64,000 nt of DNA from Massariosphaeria phaeospora (lineage: Eukaryota > Ascomycota > Dothideomycetes > Pleosporales), in NCBI GenBank assembly GCA_011032825.1, contig JAADJZ010000009.1, positions 558,001 to 622,000 on the forward strand, read 5' to 3'. The position numbers were made by a program, and so were the translations under genes. Below, in pieces: positions 45,136 through 58,500 of this stretch (its first letter is position 1; the number at the start of each line of letters is the position of its first letter). The notes below the pieces were generated by a model. That model was not told the DNA's origin, did not search any database, and worked only from the letters and a program-made list of their open reading frames with translations.

Positions 45136-47551
45136 TTACCGATGTCCAGGAAGGTCAAACTCACTAACGCCACGCTCAACGTCGCCTTCCTCATCTTCGT
45201 CGTCATCTTCATCCGTGCTCTCTCCACTAATGCTGTCGTCATCATCGTCCTCTTCACCACCGGACAAAAGTCTATCCATCCGCCCTCCATCTTCTCCCCA
45301 AAATTGAAGCGCGTTCGGGTCGTGGTCTGAGGAGAGATCTAAGCCAGGAATGCTATCGATGGATGGATTAAGGTAGTTCCGAAGAGGTGAAAATGTACTA
45401 CTGAAGCGCTCAAGTACGTATTGCGGTAACGACGGCTGTCTGACAGTGGTGCCATCTGTTGCCCGCAGCTCGGGACGGTCGTCTCCGAGATCGATAATCG
45501 GGACGGCCTCGATTGGTATTTCACCCGTAGGATTGAGGTAAGTAGATAGTGCAAACGACCTGCGGACTCGCTCCATCAGCTCGTACGGGTCCGGAATTTG
45601 AAGCTGAGACATCCCTAGAAACTGGGGCATCTGCGGTATCTGTGGGAACTGCATTTGCGGTATTTGCGGCATTTGTGGCATCCCTGGAAGCTGAGGCATC
45701 TGGAAGGGAAATGAAGGCAGCTGATCCGGCAGCCAAGTTTCCTCCGGCTCGTCAGGTTGGAAATAGTACCGAGGCGAGCGAAGGGGCTGTGACGACGGTG
45801 AGCTTGCGCTTATAGGCGAACTTGCACGCGCACCTGAGTTTTCTTCTGCGTCTAATATAGCATTCGCGGTTTGCTCGCTCTCCGGCCCATTCAAGATGCG
45901 GAGTTCGTTGGTGTTGTAGGAATCGCAGGTGTTACATTTGTTTCCTAACCAGTGGTATTTCACCGACGACTTTGCTGAGCAGTCGTTGCACTGAATGACT
46001 GCTCTTGTATTAGCAAACCCCTCAGGCATCGGCTGAGTTTCGATTGCCTGTGTGAGTTTCTGCCATTGCAGTTCCATGTTTACAGCACTCTTCTTGCACA
46101 TGGGACATTTGTATGCGGTCTGCATGTAGAGATTGTAGCAGGCTTTGTGCAGATAATGGCCACATGGCATCGAAACGACGGCGGTCGAAGAGTTGAATAG
46201 ATAGTCGCCACATATGGGGCAATTGCGATCTGTGGCGCGCTCAAGGCATTTGTGGGATGTTGCGTGAGAGATAGATATGCATACACAACAATTCTAACAC
46301 GAATGTTAGTGGCTGGAGGTGCCACGGGAGATGGAGCCATACTTTGCAGTGAACAAAATCTTTCCCTAAACCTTCACCCCTCCTGCAGATTCCGCAGTCG
46401 AGGCAATGATAGATTTTCTTGCTACTGTTGTCGTCCCACAACTTGCAGACGTCGCAATAGTAACACGCAGACTGTGTTCCGCAATGTCTGCAGTATTCGG
46501 CGGCCTTCTGCGGCGTTCCGCATGCCATGCAAAGCATGTGCAGTGTCCGTCGCCGATCCAGATTATGGTCCTCTTTCGCATCGTGACAATGTCGACATGT
46601 GTACCAACGTCGACACTGGAAGCATTGGACTTTGACATTGCGCTTGTAATGCTGGCACCCGAGCGACGAGCCATCCTCTGCCGTGTCGAAATCCTCATCC
46701 TCCCCTCCAGCGTCAGGGGCGTGGTGTGTGGAGCGAGATCGATACGTCGGATCAGTGTCTCCGGGCCGCAGATTGAAGGGATTGTCTGGGTCAACTTCAG
46801 AGGCCGGCGAGACAGGCGACGCCAGATGGCCATCCGAATAGGCGGATTGGCCGGAAGTAGGTGTGAAGGGGCGGTCGGTGGACACGAAGCTGCTCGGGGA
46901 GGTCGGGCGCAGGAGGTTGTAGCGTTCCGTCATCAGGCTGTGCATCAGGTGGGCCTTGTCGTCGTCGGTGGTCCCCAGGTCTCTGATCTGGTGCACGCGA
47001 GCCCTGAGATGGCGCATGCCATCGTCGGCGGGCAGCGACTCAGACATGGCTGCGACATGCTGCGCTGTTCCGCCAGTAGTGGAAAATGGGGGGGCCAACT
47101 GGAGCTGGCGGAATTGGTCTTCGAGTGTGCGCGAGGGGTTCGCAGACATGGTTATGGCTATGGCTTCGGCGGGGATGTCGACGGCCGCGCTCGGGACCGT
47201 TGACCGACGTGATAAGGTCATCCGCGGGTCCTGCAGCGTGCCGTCATGGAGGCCCTGCGCCTCGCCTTCGTCCACCACGGCCGGCGGAGCACGGCGACTA
47301 ATGAGCGAGGGTGGCAGCTGTGCTCGAGCGCGATCAGCCAGCGCCGGCGGCCGCTGGACAGCGTCTGCGGTGTGGGTTGCAGTGACAGCTACTCCAGCAA
47401 GACGCCGGCGGCTCTCGACGCTATTGGCATGTGACAGTCCGATGCCCGCTCCAGCTCCAGTTTCGGGGTCGTTGGGTGCGGCGGCGCCCGAAAAGCGACG
47501 AGCTTGACGGAGGACCGGATCAATGAAAAACGAGGATAGCAGGTGGCTCAT
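45136..47551 (-). CDS. CHY zinc-finger and RING E3 ubiquitin ligase (RCHY1/Pirh2-like)
   Basis: A 788-residue probable ubiquitin ligase. Exons on the minus strand are 47551-46343 and 46293-45136 (49-bp intron, 2367 bp). Residues 1-295 are low complexity. The CHY finger begins at about 298 (LGCQHYKRNVKVQCFQCRRW), followed by the CTCHY-type module (YYCDVCKLWDDNSSKKIYHC, CGICRRGEGLGKDFVHC) at the exon end. The RING-H2 domain starts at 428 (CPICGDYLFNSS) with MPCGHYLHKACYNLYMQ and KCPMC. A zinc ribbon follows (CNDCSAKSSVKYHWLGNKC). Residues about 602-636 are tandem MPQ/IPQ-like repeats, and the tail is acidic (EEDDDDDSISGESTDEDDDE). The CHY-CTCHY-RING-ribbon order equals human RCHY1; the long N- and C-terminal extensions are fungal. 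Substrates unknown. Confidence 0.93.
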
Positions 47552-47864
47552 AGGGACTTTGTCTGCTGCGAGGGGAGCGGTGGAAGAGGGAGAGGGTCTC
47601 GTGGACAGGAAACTGGGCGTGGTGCCGAGCTTGAAAACTGGTACCTACGTGCCTACCTACTTGTACCGCCGCTCCTGCTCCAACGCCACCAGCTATAGCC
47701 TCACACACATCGCCACCGCCAAACTTGGGCCAGCCTTGGATAATCAGGTGTCGTCGAGCGAACCTTGGAACGTGCTCCCCCCGGCTACCAGCAACTGCGC
47801 AGACGACAGCTAGCGTCGGAAGATTCTTTGTATATAGTAGCAGGGCGCTGAACCGTCCGCCAGC
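47552..47864. promoter_or_regulatory. Divergent intergenic region between the CHY/RING gene and a small gene
   Basis: 313 bp between outward-facing start codons, expected to hold both promoters. No named motif. Confidence 0.45.
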
Positions 47865-48157
47865 ATGGCCGGAACAGGCAAGTCACTACAGGTCCTGGAC
47901 GCCCAAGTAGAAATATCCAGAAGTCAAGTCGCTGGCATACCGTGGTAGGTGGATAATGTATGCATATGCCGTAGCGGCTGCGCACTCTAGCTCACCTTGT
48001 TCTGGCCTTTGACGGCTATGCGCACACCATCCTCGACACGCCCATTATCACGGTGGAGGAGCTCAAGCAGCAGAATTCGAAGCTGATCGAGTGCCTCCGC
48101 GACAAATTATTCTCACGCAGCACAGAGACGCTATTACGCGTGGGAACGGATGTTTGA
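47865..48157 (+). CDS. Small uncharacterised protein (74 residues, tentative model)
   Basis: Exons 47865-47922 and 47991-48157 (68-bp intron) give 74 codons plus stop. The second exon is the firm part: LVLAFDGYAHTILDTPIITV and EELKQQNSKLIECLRDKLFS show helical, charged sequence with coding-like codon use. The first exon starts MAGTGKSLQVLDAQVEISR. The donor used (GTCAAG) is weak but is the only one in the needed phase; the better-looking GTAGGT at 47945 puts exon 2 out of frame. I do not recognise the family. The size and helices would fit a small complex subunit, but that is a guess. Confidence 0.45.
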
Positions 48158-48740
48158 ACTTTTGTTGATAATTGCAAGTTGCTTCTCACGGCTTTATCAA
48201 CAATGGCAACACTCTCATCTACAACACACGAGCTGCCTTGCTCCGTGCTTTTTGCTCTCCAGTCCCGAAACTTGTCATACTTTTTTCAGCCTAAGCAGCA
48301 GTAAACTAAGCTGCCCAGTGGCTATCGCCGTCCCCAGATCCCAATGCTTCCTACTCGATGCAAAACCCAGAGATCCTAGTAATATAGCGAGAACAGAGCT
48401 TACAGCTAGACTAACCTGTCCCATGCGCATGCCCTTCGTCAAGGTCGAAGAAGGTATGAATAAATAGAAGAAGAAAATCGCTATCAGTGGTATCTCAAGC
48501 AAGCAAAACAGAAAAGAACCGAGCATTAGAACCGAGCATTGGAATCGTTACTCCCCGTGACATGATGAAAACAAGGAACTCCGAGGGAAATGCAAACGTC
48601 AAATGTGTTTGGTGTAACACATCCGTAAGGGGAAGGGAATGAAAGTGGGCTCGAGGCCGCATGACGCGTGAAGTTGTGTGCAATGAATGGTATCCAAGTC
48701 AGTCTTTAGACCGAGATAGAGAGCGCCCTGTCTCGCAGGC
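48158..48740. other. Intergenic region between the convergent small gene and the RasGEF gene
   Basis: 583 bp between facing stop codons, with no recognisable gene. Both 3' UTRs should lie here. Confidence 0.5.
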
Positions 48741-51700
48741 TCATATTTGTCGGTCTTTGATAGAGTTTGTTGAGGAGAAGGAGAAATTGAGGAACTCGAA
48801 TCTGTCTTTAGAGTTGGTGCGGTTGTCAGCTGACAAGGCTCCCGAAGTACTGGCATCGCTGGTGGGTGGCGAGGCCTTGACTACTTGTGGAGGCTCGCGA
48901 GGCTCAAGAATGAGCGAACGGCGGTAGTAGCTTTGTACATTGGCCTGATCGCTTGAACGGACACGATGGATTTGTGATTCCATCCACTCCTGCATCTCTG
49001 GAACAGCTGCGAGACGATATGGGACTTGGAATGACTGAAGCTGACCAATGATCTTGGCAGTCTTCATGTGTTTGTCGAAGTTGATGACAGAGACGCTATC
49101 GCATCCGGACTCGCCTGGAAGCTGTCGGGTGGTGCCATTACCGACATCAACGAATGTAAGGTCCGTTAGGTAGATTCCGACGAAAGGAATGCATGGAGCA
49201 ACATGGTTCTGGAGACGTTGGCGAAGCACCGCGTAATTACGTCCCACGTCGGTTATCGTTTTGAGTTCCTCAAGGCGTGCTTTCGTCTTTGCCGATACCA
49301 GCTCCCATGTCTTCTTTAGCCGCAACACCATCGACGAGTTCAACGAACAGATGATGGCCATAAGCGAGTCATAATTGTTCAGCTCGAGACACTTGATCGC
49401 GATCTTGACCCATTGCTTGATTATGACGGCCCGTTTCTTGGGGTCTTCGAGAAGAAGTATGGTGTCTGCCACAAGATTCGCGAGGTCATTTGACAAGGTC
49501 GACATAGCGCGAACGTTCGCAGCTCTTGAACCGTTCCTTTTCGTCCACTCGAGGGCCAACAGCTCCTCCGGCAGAATGGAGCAGTAGAGTTTGGATTCAA
49601 TAAGCGTGAACTGTCTGGCCAACTCCATAGGGTCGAAATCAAGGATGCTGCATTGCGCTCTCCCCTCCTTGCTAGCTTTCAGAGCATTCATCTGGCTCTT
49701 CGTGAGAATGGGAGCGGGAACGTTGCTGTCTGAAGGCGTGAAGACAGCATTGGAAATTCCCGTCTTTCCAAGAGAAGATACAAGTCTTGGTACCAGAGCA
49801 CCGGCACGGACTTCAGTTACCTTCGATGTCAATTCGGCCAAGCGCTTTCCGGCCGCAGGCAGGGCTGTTCGTAGCTTTCCAGTGGCAAACGTGAGGATCA
49901 GACCGAGGGAAGCCGAGTCGCTGTCCGGGGCCCAGTGGCTTTCTAGCCAGCCCTTGAAAACATTGTAGATCCGTAACCGGACCGGTACACCAACTAGCTG
50001 GCTATCCCCAACATAGTCAAACCTATCAATAAGACACTGCGCGAGCTCAACTGGTGTTGTGAACAGCCGGAAAGTTAGGTAGAATGCGTTGACAAAGACG
50101 GCATCGGGGGTGGACTCGTGGGTGGTGAGTTGTTCAACGAGGGCAGGTAGGGAGCCACCGGATACTTGTCCCTCCTTGTTGTATATCAATTCATGAAGGA
50201 AAGTGGTTTCAAGAAGGTGTTCCTCAACCGCTGTAACATCTTCGCTGGCCACAGACCGGAGCTCTGAAGAGCTGCCGAAACTGCTGACAAGAGCTTGAGA
50301 ACTTTGTGCCTTCGCCGGAGATTGGTCGGGAGTAGTAGCCCTGGTCGATGTCTGCGAATGTATGCTGTTCGTATCGCCTCGCATACTATAGCGATACGTG
50401 CTACTTGAGTCGGTCACAGATACATTAACACTATCGGTTCGAGTAGACTTGGAGAAAAACCGGTGTGTCGCACTTGCGGGGCTTTGTGTATGGTCGGAAG
50501 GACAAGGCTGTGGTAAATGAGGGATTGGGAGTTGATTGAGCGGCGGTAACGAGGATCTAGACGATCTGAAGGATACAGCAGTCGGGCTCTCGACGATGGG
50601 TGGTTGTGTCGGCTGCAGACTGACCCTATTGTCTTCAGGGGGCGACGGTAATGGAACTTCTGGTAGTGGCTTCGATTCCGAAATAACTAGTGGCGGCGGG
50701 AGTGGACGAGTAGAAGCGGGTGGTGCTGGCAGTGGTTTGTCTGTCTCGAGGGTAATTTCTGGTTGCTTAGAAGGTTCCGGTTGTTGTTCCGGCTGTGGCT
50801 CGGGCTGGTCATCCTCTTCAGGCGCAATTTGACCAATCTGTTCAAATATAGTCTCCGATAGTCCTAAGCCGGCATTTTCAAATTCGAAGTCGCCGATCCT
50901 CTCAATGACAACCCTGGCCTTACTAACGCAATCCCCAGCCGAGCGCACGCAACTAGTGGCAGCAGCGACAAGTTGTTTCCCAGAGTCTGGCATTAACACC
51001 TCCTCGCCTATATTACTTTCGGAGGTACTGAACATATCCTTCGTTGCCTGGACGAGCTCAGTAAGACGTGCGTACATCGTGTCCCTTGCTTGCTCCAGAG
51101 GTTCGGATCTCCGTGAGTCGCGTTCCCATATTTCCTCGACGACTGCGAGGAGTTGTTGACAGGCGATCACCGATTGCTGTGTAGTAAGGGTGAGTTCTTC
51201 AGATGAGCGAGATTGCAGATGCAGCCCGATGAAGGAGCCGATGAATCCTAGGAACGAATCTCGCGCGCCATCTAGCCGTTCTGAAGCAAGGTTCTGTTTT
51301 CGTAGACCTTGCGATTTACCGGTGTACGACAGGCGGTGCGTCACTGAAAATCGCTTGGACTGTCCTTGTGACTGAGGAGGAAAGAGCGGCGATTGGAGAG
51401 AGTCGGCTTCTGATGGAATAGAAAAGGCAACTGAAAGGCGATGGAGGTTACGTGGAGGCTGAGTTGTCGCGCTGCCCGATTCCTCCTGCGTCGCAATCGC
51501 GCTCTCTTGTGATACCAAAGGCGCATAATCATTGGTTGACACACCGTCTTCGCCGTTTTGATTCGACAGAGCCTGTGGTTGCACAGAAGGATCGGCGGAG
51601 TCAGATGGTGGGGTCGGGGGTCTATTATTGAGCGCTTCACCCAAGTCAAACGAAAGCGACACAGCGTCTTGTGCCCATATATCGAGAAAGCGGACGGCTC

Positions 51701-52560
51701 TTGTCACAAGCTTGAAAGACCTCAGCACGAGCTCGTCCAGCTGCTCAAACACCGGTACAGAAGACTCGTTCGTTTCGAGGATTTCTTGCAGCTTCTTCGC
51801 CGTCTTCACGAGGGACGAAAGGTCGCCGAGCAAACCCTTTCGCATTCGCCGCAAACCTACATGTGCCAAAATGAGGGACGAGTCCCTTGTAAGGCACTGT
51901 GTCCTCTCCTAAAGAATGGGTCAGCTGTTGCGCCTGTACACTCACGACGTCCCTTGCGGGTTTACTTACAAGAAAGAAGCGCACTCCTGCGATCATGCCC
52001 CTTACATAATCCTGCTTCGTGAAAACCATCAGATCACCATTCTCGCCGTCACGAACCAGATCCCACAAATGCGTCAACGCGTTCAGTAGATTGCGTATCG
52101 TCGGGTGGTCATAGGCTTCGCAGTAGTTGGTAGGGAGCCATCCACGAGCGCCCGACGCAAGCAGTGTGCCGTCTGCCCAGCCGTTGGGATGCACAGAATG
52201 CACTAGGATCACGTCGCCTTGATTGATGGGTACGGTGATGGAAGATTCGTCGGTCGACGACGAGACAGTTGAGCTGGGATGAAAATGGTAAAAGGCGCGT
52301 AGATAGTTGTGGAAGACAGGTTGGGTAGGGGGCTGGTCCGGGAGTCCTTCGCGTGAGGTTCGGGGAGTTAATGGTGGAGAAATCTGCGACTGCGACTGCG
52401 ATTGCGACTTTATTGAATGCGTGCCTCGCGACGATGATTGGCGAATGTGTCCATACTCTCTGCTGCGTGATCGTTTCGGCGATTTTTGTATGTTCAACGG
52501 CGCCACCAATGCGCTCGCGTGCTTGTCCACCTCTTCCTTCTCTAGCAGAAAGTCTGCCAT
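48741..52560 (-). CDS. SH3-domain Ras guanine-nucleotide exchange factor (CDC25 family)
   Basis: A 1252-residue activator of Ras-type GTPases. Exons on the minus strand are 52560-51970 and 51908-48741; intron 61 bp, total 3759 bp. An N-terminal SH3 domain spans about 87-150 (VPINQGDVILVHSVHPNGWA, GARGWLPTNYCEAYD). A long disordered Pro/Ser-rich middle follows (about 280-740). The RasGEF N-terminal (REM) module begins near 780 (GGSLPALVEQL, AFYLTFRLFTTPVELAQCLI). The CDC25 catalytic domain covers about 963-1178, with ESKLYCSILPEELLALEW, AIKCLELNNYDSLMAIICSL, CIPFVGIYLTDLTFVDVGNG and FQVPYRLAAVPEMQEWMESQ. SH3 plus RasGEF is the layout of yeast Cdc25/Sdc25. The product should act in Ras-cAMP signalling at the membrane. 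Confidence 0.94.
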
Positions 52561-55500
52561 GATAGTTCAGCTAGGTAACAAACACACCAGTGGTGTTCTG
52601 TGGTGAAATCGCACTGCGGTCGACGACGTGCTAGTTCTGCAGTGCAGCGGTTACCGTGTTCAGCGCAATCATCGATTCACGTTAGCTGCTGGTTGCGATG
52701 TTCGGACACAGCTCTCCAGGTGGTCGACTATGGATGTCGCAACAGCAAGCGGTCGTTCCGGGAATGATTGAAGATACGACAGGCGTATCTAGGTGTTATC
52801 GATAGTTATTATTTGGCTGTGGTGGTGTTAGCGCTCGGCGCACTGTTATTGTGATGGAATGACAAGAAATGGTTCCGCAAGAATGGATGGATGCGAAGAA
52901 TGTGACGATACACACTTGAGCAACGGAAAGGCGCTTACCCGTGAGAGATGCTCGACCGAGGGTGATGGTGCAGCGTCTTAGCGGCCAAGTGGCCTGCGGT
53001 TCGTCCCGTGGATTGGTGAAGCCGGCTGGCCCTATAGCGACGTCGGACGCGTGGGCGGCTGCGTGATGGGCCTCTTGGTAGCCCCGTCTGCTGTAGCAGG
53101 ATGGCGAATTGGAAGACGATGGTGATGCGTGCGTTGAAACAGCGGGGAAAGACTCGAGCGCAGCCGGTAGCACTGGTCGGGGCTGTAACGGGACCGGTTT
53201 CTGTTGCACAGGATATGCGGGCGGAGGGAGTGTGGTCGGGGTCGGGCTGGCAAGCGACGGCAGAGGCACCACGCGGGCTGCGTCTGGTCACTCAGGTGGT
53301 GGAGGGGGCCGTTGCGGGCTAGACAGGAGCTTTTCAACAAAAGAGGGGCTGCTGCTGGAGCGTAGCAAAAGGTGTTGTGCGTGCGGTGAACTCGAAGTCG
53401 CAGGCGGGCAGGTGCAAGGGTGGGCGTGCCTTCCGACGGTTCGTCTCGTGGACCCAAGCGAGGAAAGGACCGGTCCAGCGCGGTGTAAGAGGGAGGAGAT
53501 GGATCGGGAGCCCGAAGTCGCAAAGAAACCACACAGTCGCCAGAGCAAAGGACAGACACGAGGAGGAGGGGGCAGAGGACACAGCACGCCGACCGCGTCA
53601 ACATTATCAACGGCAACGGCCCGCACGTTCTGCTCGAGAGCGACGGGCCCAGGGACAGGCCCAAAACGGAGGCTTCGGCGGCGTGCTGTCCGTGCAGAAC
53701 AGGGGCAGCCCAGGGAGCGTTGGGGGAGCCCTGCACGCTGCCCTCTGCGCGCTGCGGCTGCGGCATTGCAACCGACCTCGCGCATGGCTGGCGTCGTGGG
53801 CGCTGGGCAGTGGGCAGTGGGCAGCGCTGGGCAGTGGGCAGGCTGGCAGCCCGTGAAGCAGACGCGGCTTGATTCGCGCGACGGCGAGGGCGCTCCAGCA
53901 CCGCACCGCCAGCCCCTGGCGCCGTTCTGCTCGGTGCCCACTCCCTAGTGCAGGCTCCGGCTGGACCTTGCGCCGTCATTTAAACGTTGATCGTGCTCCG
54001 ACAGCAGCATTCATCCGGCGAATGTGCACGGCCATGGCTGCGGAGGGCGCCGGTGCAAGGCAGTCTGCCAGGAGCTTCATTCACGCTGGCCGGAGCAGCG
54101 CGACGCGCGAGTGTCTGCTCCTGCTCGCAGAGCTGGCATGCCGAGGTCGAGGCCGGCTGCATCCCTCCATCGTCAATGCGCCCCAGCGAAGAACTGAACA
54201 CCACGCTATCCCACGAGTCCACGACACGCCGCTCAATCGAGACGGCCGCCTGCATACGACCCGCAGACGGCCTGCAAGACGCGAACCAGGAGCGTGCTGG
54301 GCTGCAGTTGAGGCTGCAGCGCCGAGTGAAAACGGGCCTGGAAGCAGTAGGCGATCAGCGCCCCATGTCAAAACCCCAGCACCCCCCACCCTCCATGGCG
54401 CTCACTACTGAACCTGGCGTCCACTTCCAGCCGTCGTCCGAGCGGAAGAGGATTCGTCTGCTCCCCGCCCCCGGTGCCGTCCCTGCGTCCAATCAACCTC
54501 TGCCGAGCTGCCTGGAATCCAGCCTGCCCTCGCCGCCATTGGCTGCATTAGACTAAACTCTGGAAAAGTCCGACGGGTGCATGCACATATTGCACAGAAA
54601 GAGCTCGAGGCAATTGTCCTTCAAGCAACGACGCAGGGTGGCAGGGACGGGTGAGGTCTCTCATCTAAGTGGTATTGGCGTGAATGATCAACACGGCCGG
54701 TCGGGCTCTCAACATCAAGACCCACTGAACTCCACCGACCGAATGTATTCGGACGCTGTGGGTCTTACGAAGTATCTGGTTACTGGTATCAACTCGTACC
54801 CTACAGAGGACATGTCCTGCACGCCTACTATGGTCGGACTATCCAGTACACTGTTACTATGGTACCGTTACGACCTACCTACTTCAAACAGCAAGCAAAC
54901 AAACAATCGGCCGGCCGGCCCTTGTAAATACCCTCAATATCGAAGGAACTATAGCCGGCCACTTGTCGATAAGATAACACCTCATTATGGACACTAGCTC
55001 CCGAGTCCTCACACGACAGCCACACCGAAAAAACCACAGTCTTCAGAGTCCGATGCCCACGCTCGTCTTCCACTAAATACTGACCAGCCAAAGGTTTGGT
55101 GACAAAAACTATGTGTTGCAGCAGAGGAGCGAGAATTGGGGATGCGCCTCCTTCCTGTGCCGGCCAATTGGAACCCTAGGCAATTCTGGTCACATCCCCC
55201 TGGATCGACAGGATCAGCAGCCAAGCTATTGTTTCCTCAACGACATGCAGACGCTCTCCTCGTCAACAATGCTCTCGACTCTCGAGGGCGTCGAGGATGG
55301 GCGAAAAGACGAATTTTCTGACGGTCACACAGCATGTTATCGCTGCCAGGTCCCGCTCTGTACAGCTCGGAAGACAGCTCCACCGCACGCGTCTGCACGG
55401 GGACGGCACGCCTCCCGCTGTCATGTCCGTGTCCGATGGAGCCGTAGCGTGCTCAACCACCTATCCAGACCTTATCGAGAACTCGAGAAACTGCTTTGGT

Positions 55501-58500
55501 CGAATCGCTCTACCCAGCAACTGTCTCCCTCGAAGGAAAAATAACCCCGCCTACAAGTACGCCGTAATCTCCACTAAGTCACCATTTGTCAGAAGAATAA
55601 TTACTGCGTACTTCCCAAGTCGTTTTTGACCTCTGCACGTACCCATATATTGTGAATGTTGAGGTCCACAGTGACGATCCAAAAAAGGAATAGTTTGGTG
55701 TAGTGCTAGCGCAACCCCACTGAGCATTTGGCCCGCAGAATTTAGTTTTTCTCGATGAGTACCTCGCTGACCATCAACCAGATTACAGAATACCTACTCA
55801 ACTACCATTACCTACCAGCTTCCTGCACTATCGGATCGGATCTAACCTATGTAACGGCATTGAACACAAGACACACAGCTAGTACACCACGACACACTAC
55901 GCGGATGGCTTTACGATACCTAGATGCGGCCCGGCATTAGCAAACTTTGGGTCGTGCCGCAACTCAATTGTGCCCCCCGAACGCCTCCCCAGCGCCTACA
56001 GTACTGCGTAGCGAACCTTCGCACCGTGGCCGACGGCATCAAAAGCCAATTTCTCAACGATATCTCTTCAAGTACCCCCGTATCATCTAGCTCCATGTTA
56101 CATTGTGTTGCATCGTTGATGTTCAACGTTCCTACTCACCTCTCAGCTCCCCAAACTAGCGTCCATCAGCTCACCGCTCGCCGTCCCGTCCAACGTCAGA
56201 AATCATCTCGATGTCGGCTTGACCCGTGAAGATGAGGGGAGGTCCCTGCGGCGAGGACCCTGTGGGGCACAGTAATCCACCGTGCCGCAAGCAAATTCTC
56301 TGACAGTCGAGCCGAGCCGTCTCTTCATATTTTCATAATTGAGCTGCTTCTCAAGACACTCTTAGAGTGTACGAGGAAATGCTTCAGCAATTGCCGACAG
56401 CTCGCGCCAAAAGACCCTAACTTCCGATAGCGTCTCTGCCGAAACTTTTCGAGCTCCTCTTATCCTAGAAGACTTCGAATCGGTAAGGCGAACCATCGAT
56501 ACGACAGCCAACCTTCCTTCGTCTGGGTGTTGGCGTGCGGTATCTTTCGAGCGGGTGCATCTATACCCAAACTGTGCCCAAGTCCGTGCCGCACCTTGCT
56601 GCACGACCCGGCGCCAGGGTACGCTCACTGCTCTTGACAGGAAACGGCTATCATGACCGCGCGCGGTGGAGACGGAACCAAAGCGCGGGATCTAACAGCT
56701 TGCGCTATGAGCGTGGGCTTGACTCGCGAACAATAGGGCCGCCAATCCACACCCGGTCCCCCGGCGAACGCACGACTCGTCGAGTGGCCTGACGAACCTC
56801 GACTCTCGAGACATCCTCATGAAAGTGATTAGCAATTGAGTTTGACAATCGCTGAATGGAGGCATTCGCGCAATATTGTTACGCCTTTTCCCGGTGGTCA
56901 AATGCGCAAGAGTTGGGGCTCCTCCAGTGACCCTGATTTCGACGATCGTCATGCCCAGCAGATAGGTACAGCCACCATTAGAAGAGCATCGTGCGAGAGC
57001 CAGAGTGTGGGACTCTGAGTACACGCGTTAGAAATGGAGATGACGCAAACAGGACAGCCTTCGAACATCTGTCATCACTGATCCAAGAAACCTCTAGACG
57101 GTGTCAAGATATACGGAGATACATGCGGTACAGTATGCGAATTCGAGCCACGTGGGGGATGACCAAAGATTATGTACACAAGACGAACTGCATAAGTTGT
57201 AAGTCTATAATTACCTACTTTGTTTCAAGATCTCTAAACTCGTCCTTTGCAATGACCTCTTACTTATGCGATAATCCTACGGAGTACTTTCGCATGATTG
57301 ACGAACCATTGAGCTTACGCTAAACCCGAATGTGGCTCCGCTACGAGCTCACGAAAGCTTTCTCCCCTCGCTATGAGCTTGCGAAAACTTCTTGTTGGCG
57401 TATGTGCTGCACGCCAAGATTTCCCCTGCGTCTAGCGTCGCTCATCTATGCACTCATTCATTGTCTATCGATAATTCATTCAAGGACGGGGGTACAAATT
57501 GCCCTACAGATAATCCACTATCCATTTAAAGCGGTAGTTTTCACCCCATTCTCTTCCAGTTTGCGGATCGCTATACCTACACCATCGTGTATGGAACCCT
57601 TCTCTCGGTATTGCCCCGATATTACTGCGGGGAGCCGGGGGAGGACGTGCTGCAGCGAACCTGCCCGAATGCTTTGTTGCATGCAGGATCCCAGAACGTG
57701 CTGCAGAATCTGAAGTACATACTTACTTACCACATACATGCTAAAAAACACGCGGTTGCTTTGAGGTACGACGTAAGTAGTCGGCGATATAATGCACCCG
57801 AAAGGTCAAGATCGACAGGTCCGTCCTGCTTTAAGAAAGGTGTCTAATGCACACTGCAGCCTGCATTCACATGGTATATTCCTTCTTGGGCCCCACTACT
57901 TAGCCTCGAATTCTTATCACGTGCAGGGTTCCCCGCGAAGAGGGGCCGAGTCAGTAAGAATCCGCCGAGTCGTTGCCAAAGGGAGCTTGTCAGCTTGTCG
58001 GCTTGCCGGCTATCTCTCCGCGTCCATCTTATAGGCTGACTATGACTATATACATAGTACCTACCATGGTAAATCGGTACCTACCTAATCAATCATCTTG
58101 TCGGCCCGGAGATTTCAAAAGCTCACCCGTCCGGCACCCTTCGATGCGACTCCAATCGGAAATGCAAAGCTGCCGAAAGATAATAGGGCCGATATCTCTA
58201 CCAAGACCTGTTCCGGGACTAAGCCGCCACCACACGCGGGTTTGCTAGCTTACCTGCGACTAAGCGTCCCGAAGTTTCACACACAGAAACACTCTCAAAG
58301 CGTCCCACCCTCTAGGTAGCTACCGATATCACAATCAATATCAAATTTCTCCTCTCTCCACCTTCTCCGAACCCAACAACATCCAGCTCCAGCCCCAACC
58401 ACAACGATTTGCATCTCCCAAACCCTACTTCTCCAACCCTCACTCCAAACACGCCAAACCCCTCGCTTCCACACCTCGAATTCTCCGCGTTTCACCACCA

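Noticed and set aside
47945..47990. Consensus GTAGGT donor for the small gene
   Set aside because: Joining from it puts exon 2 out of frame and meets a stop within a few codons; a weaker donor at 47923 preserves the frame.
53032..53979. Long opposing open frames in GC-rich DNA (315 codons minus, 279 codons plus)
   Set aside because: They overlap each other on opposite strands, are low-complexity and show no domain or codon bias of a real gene.
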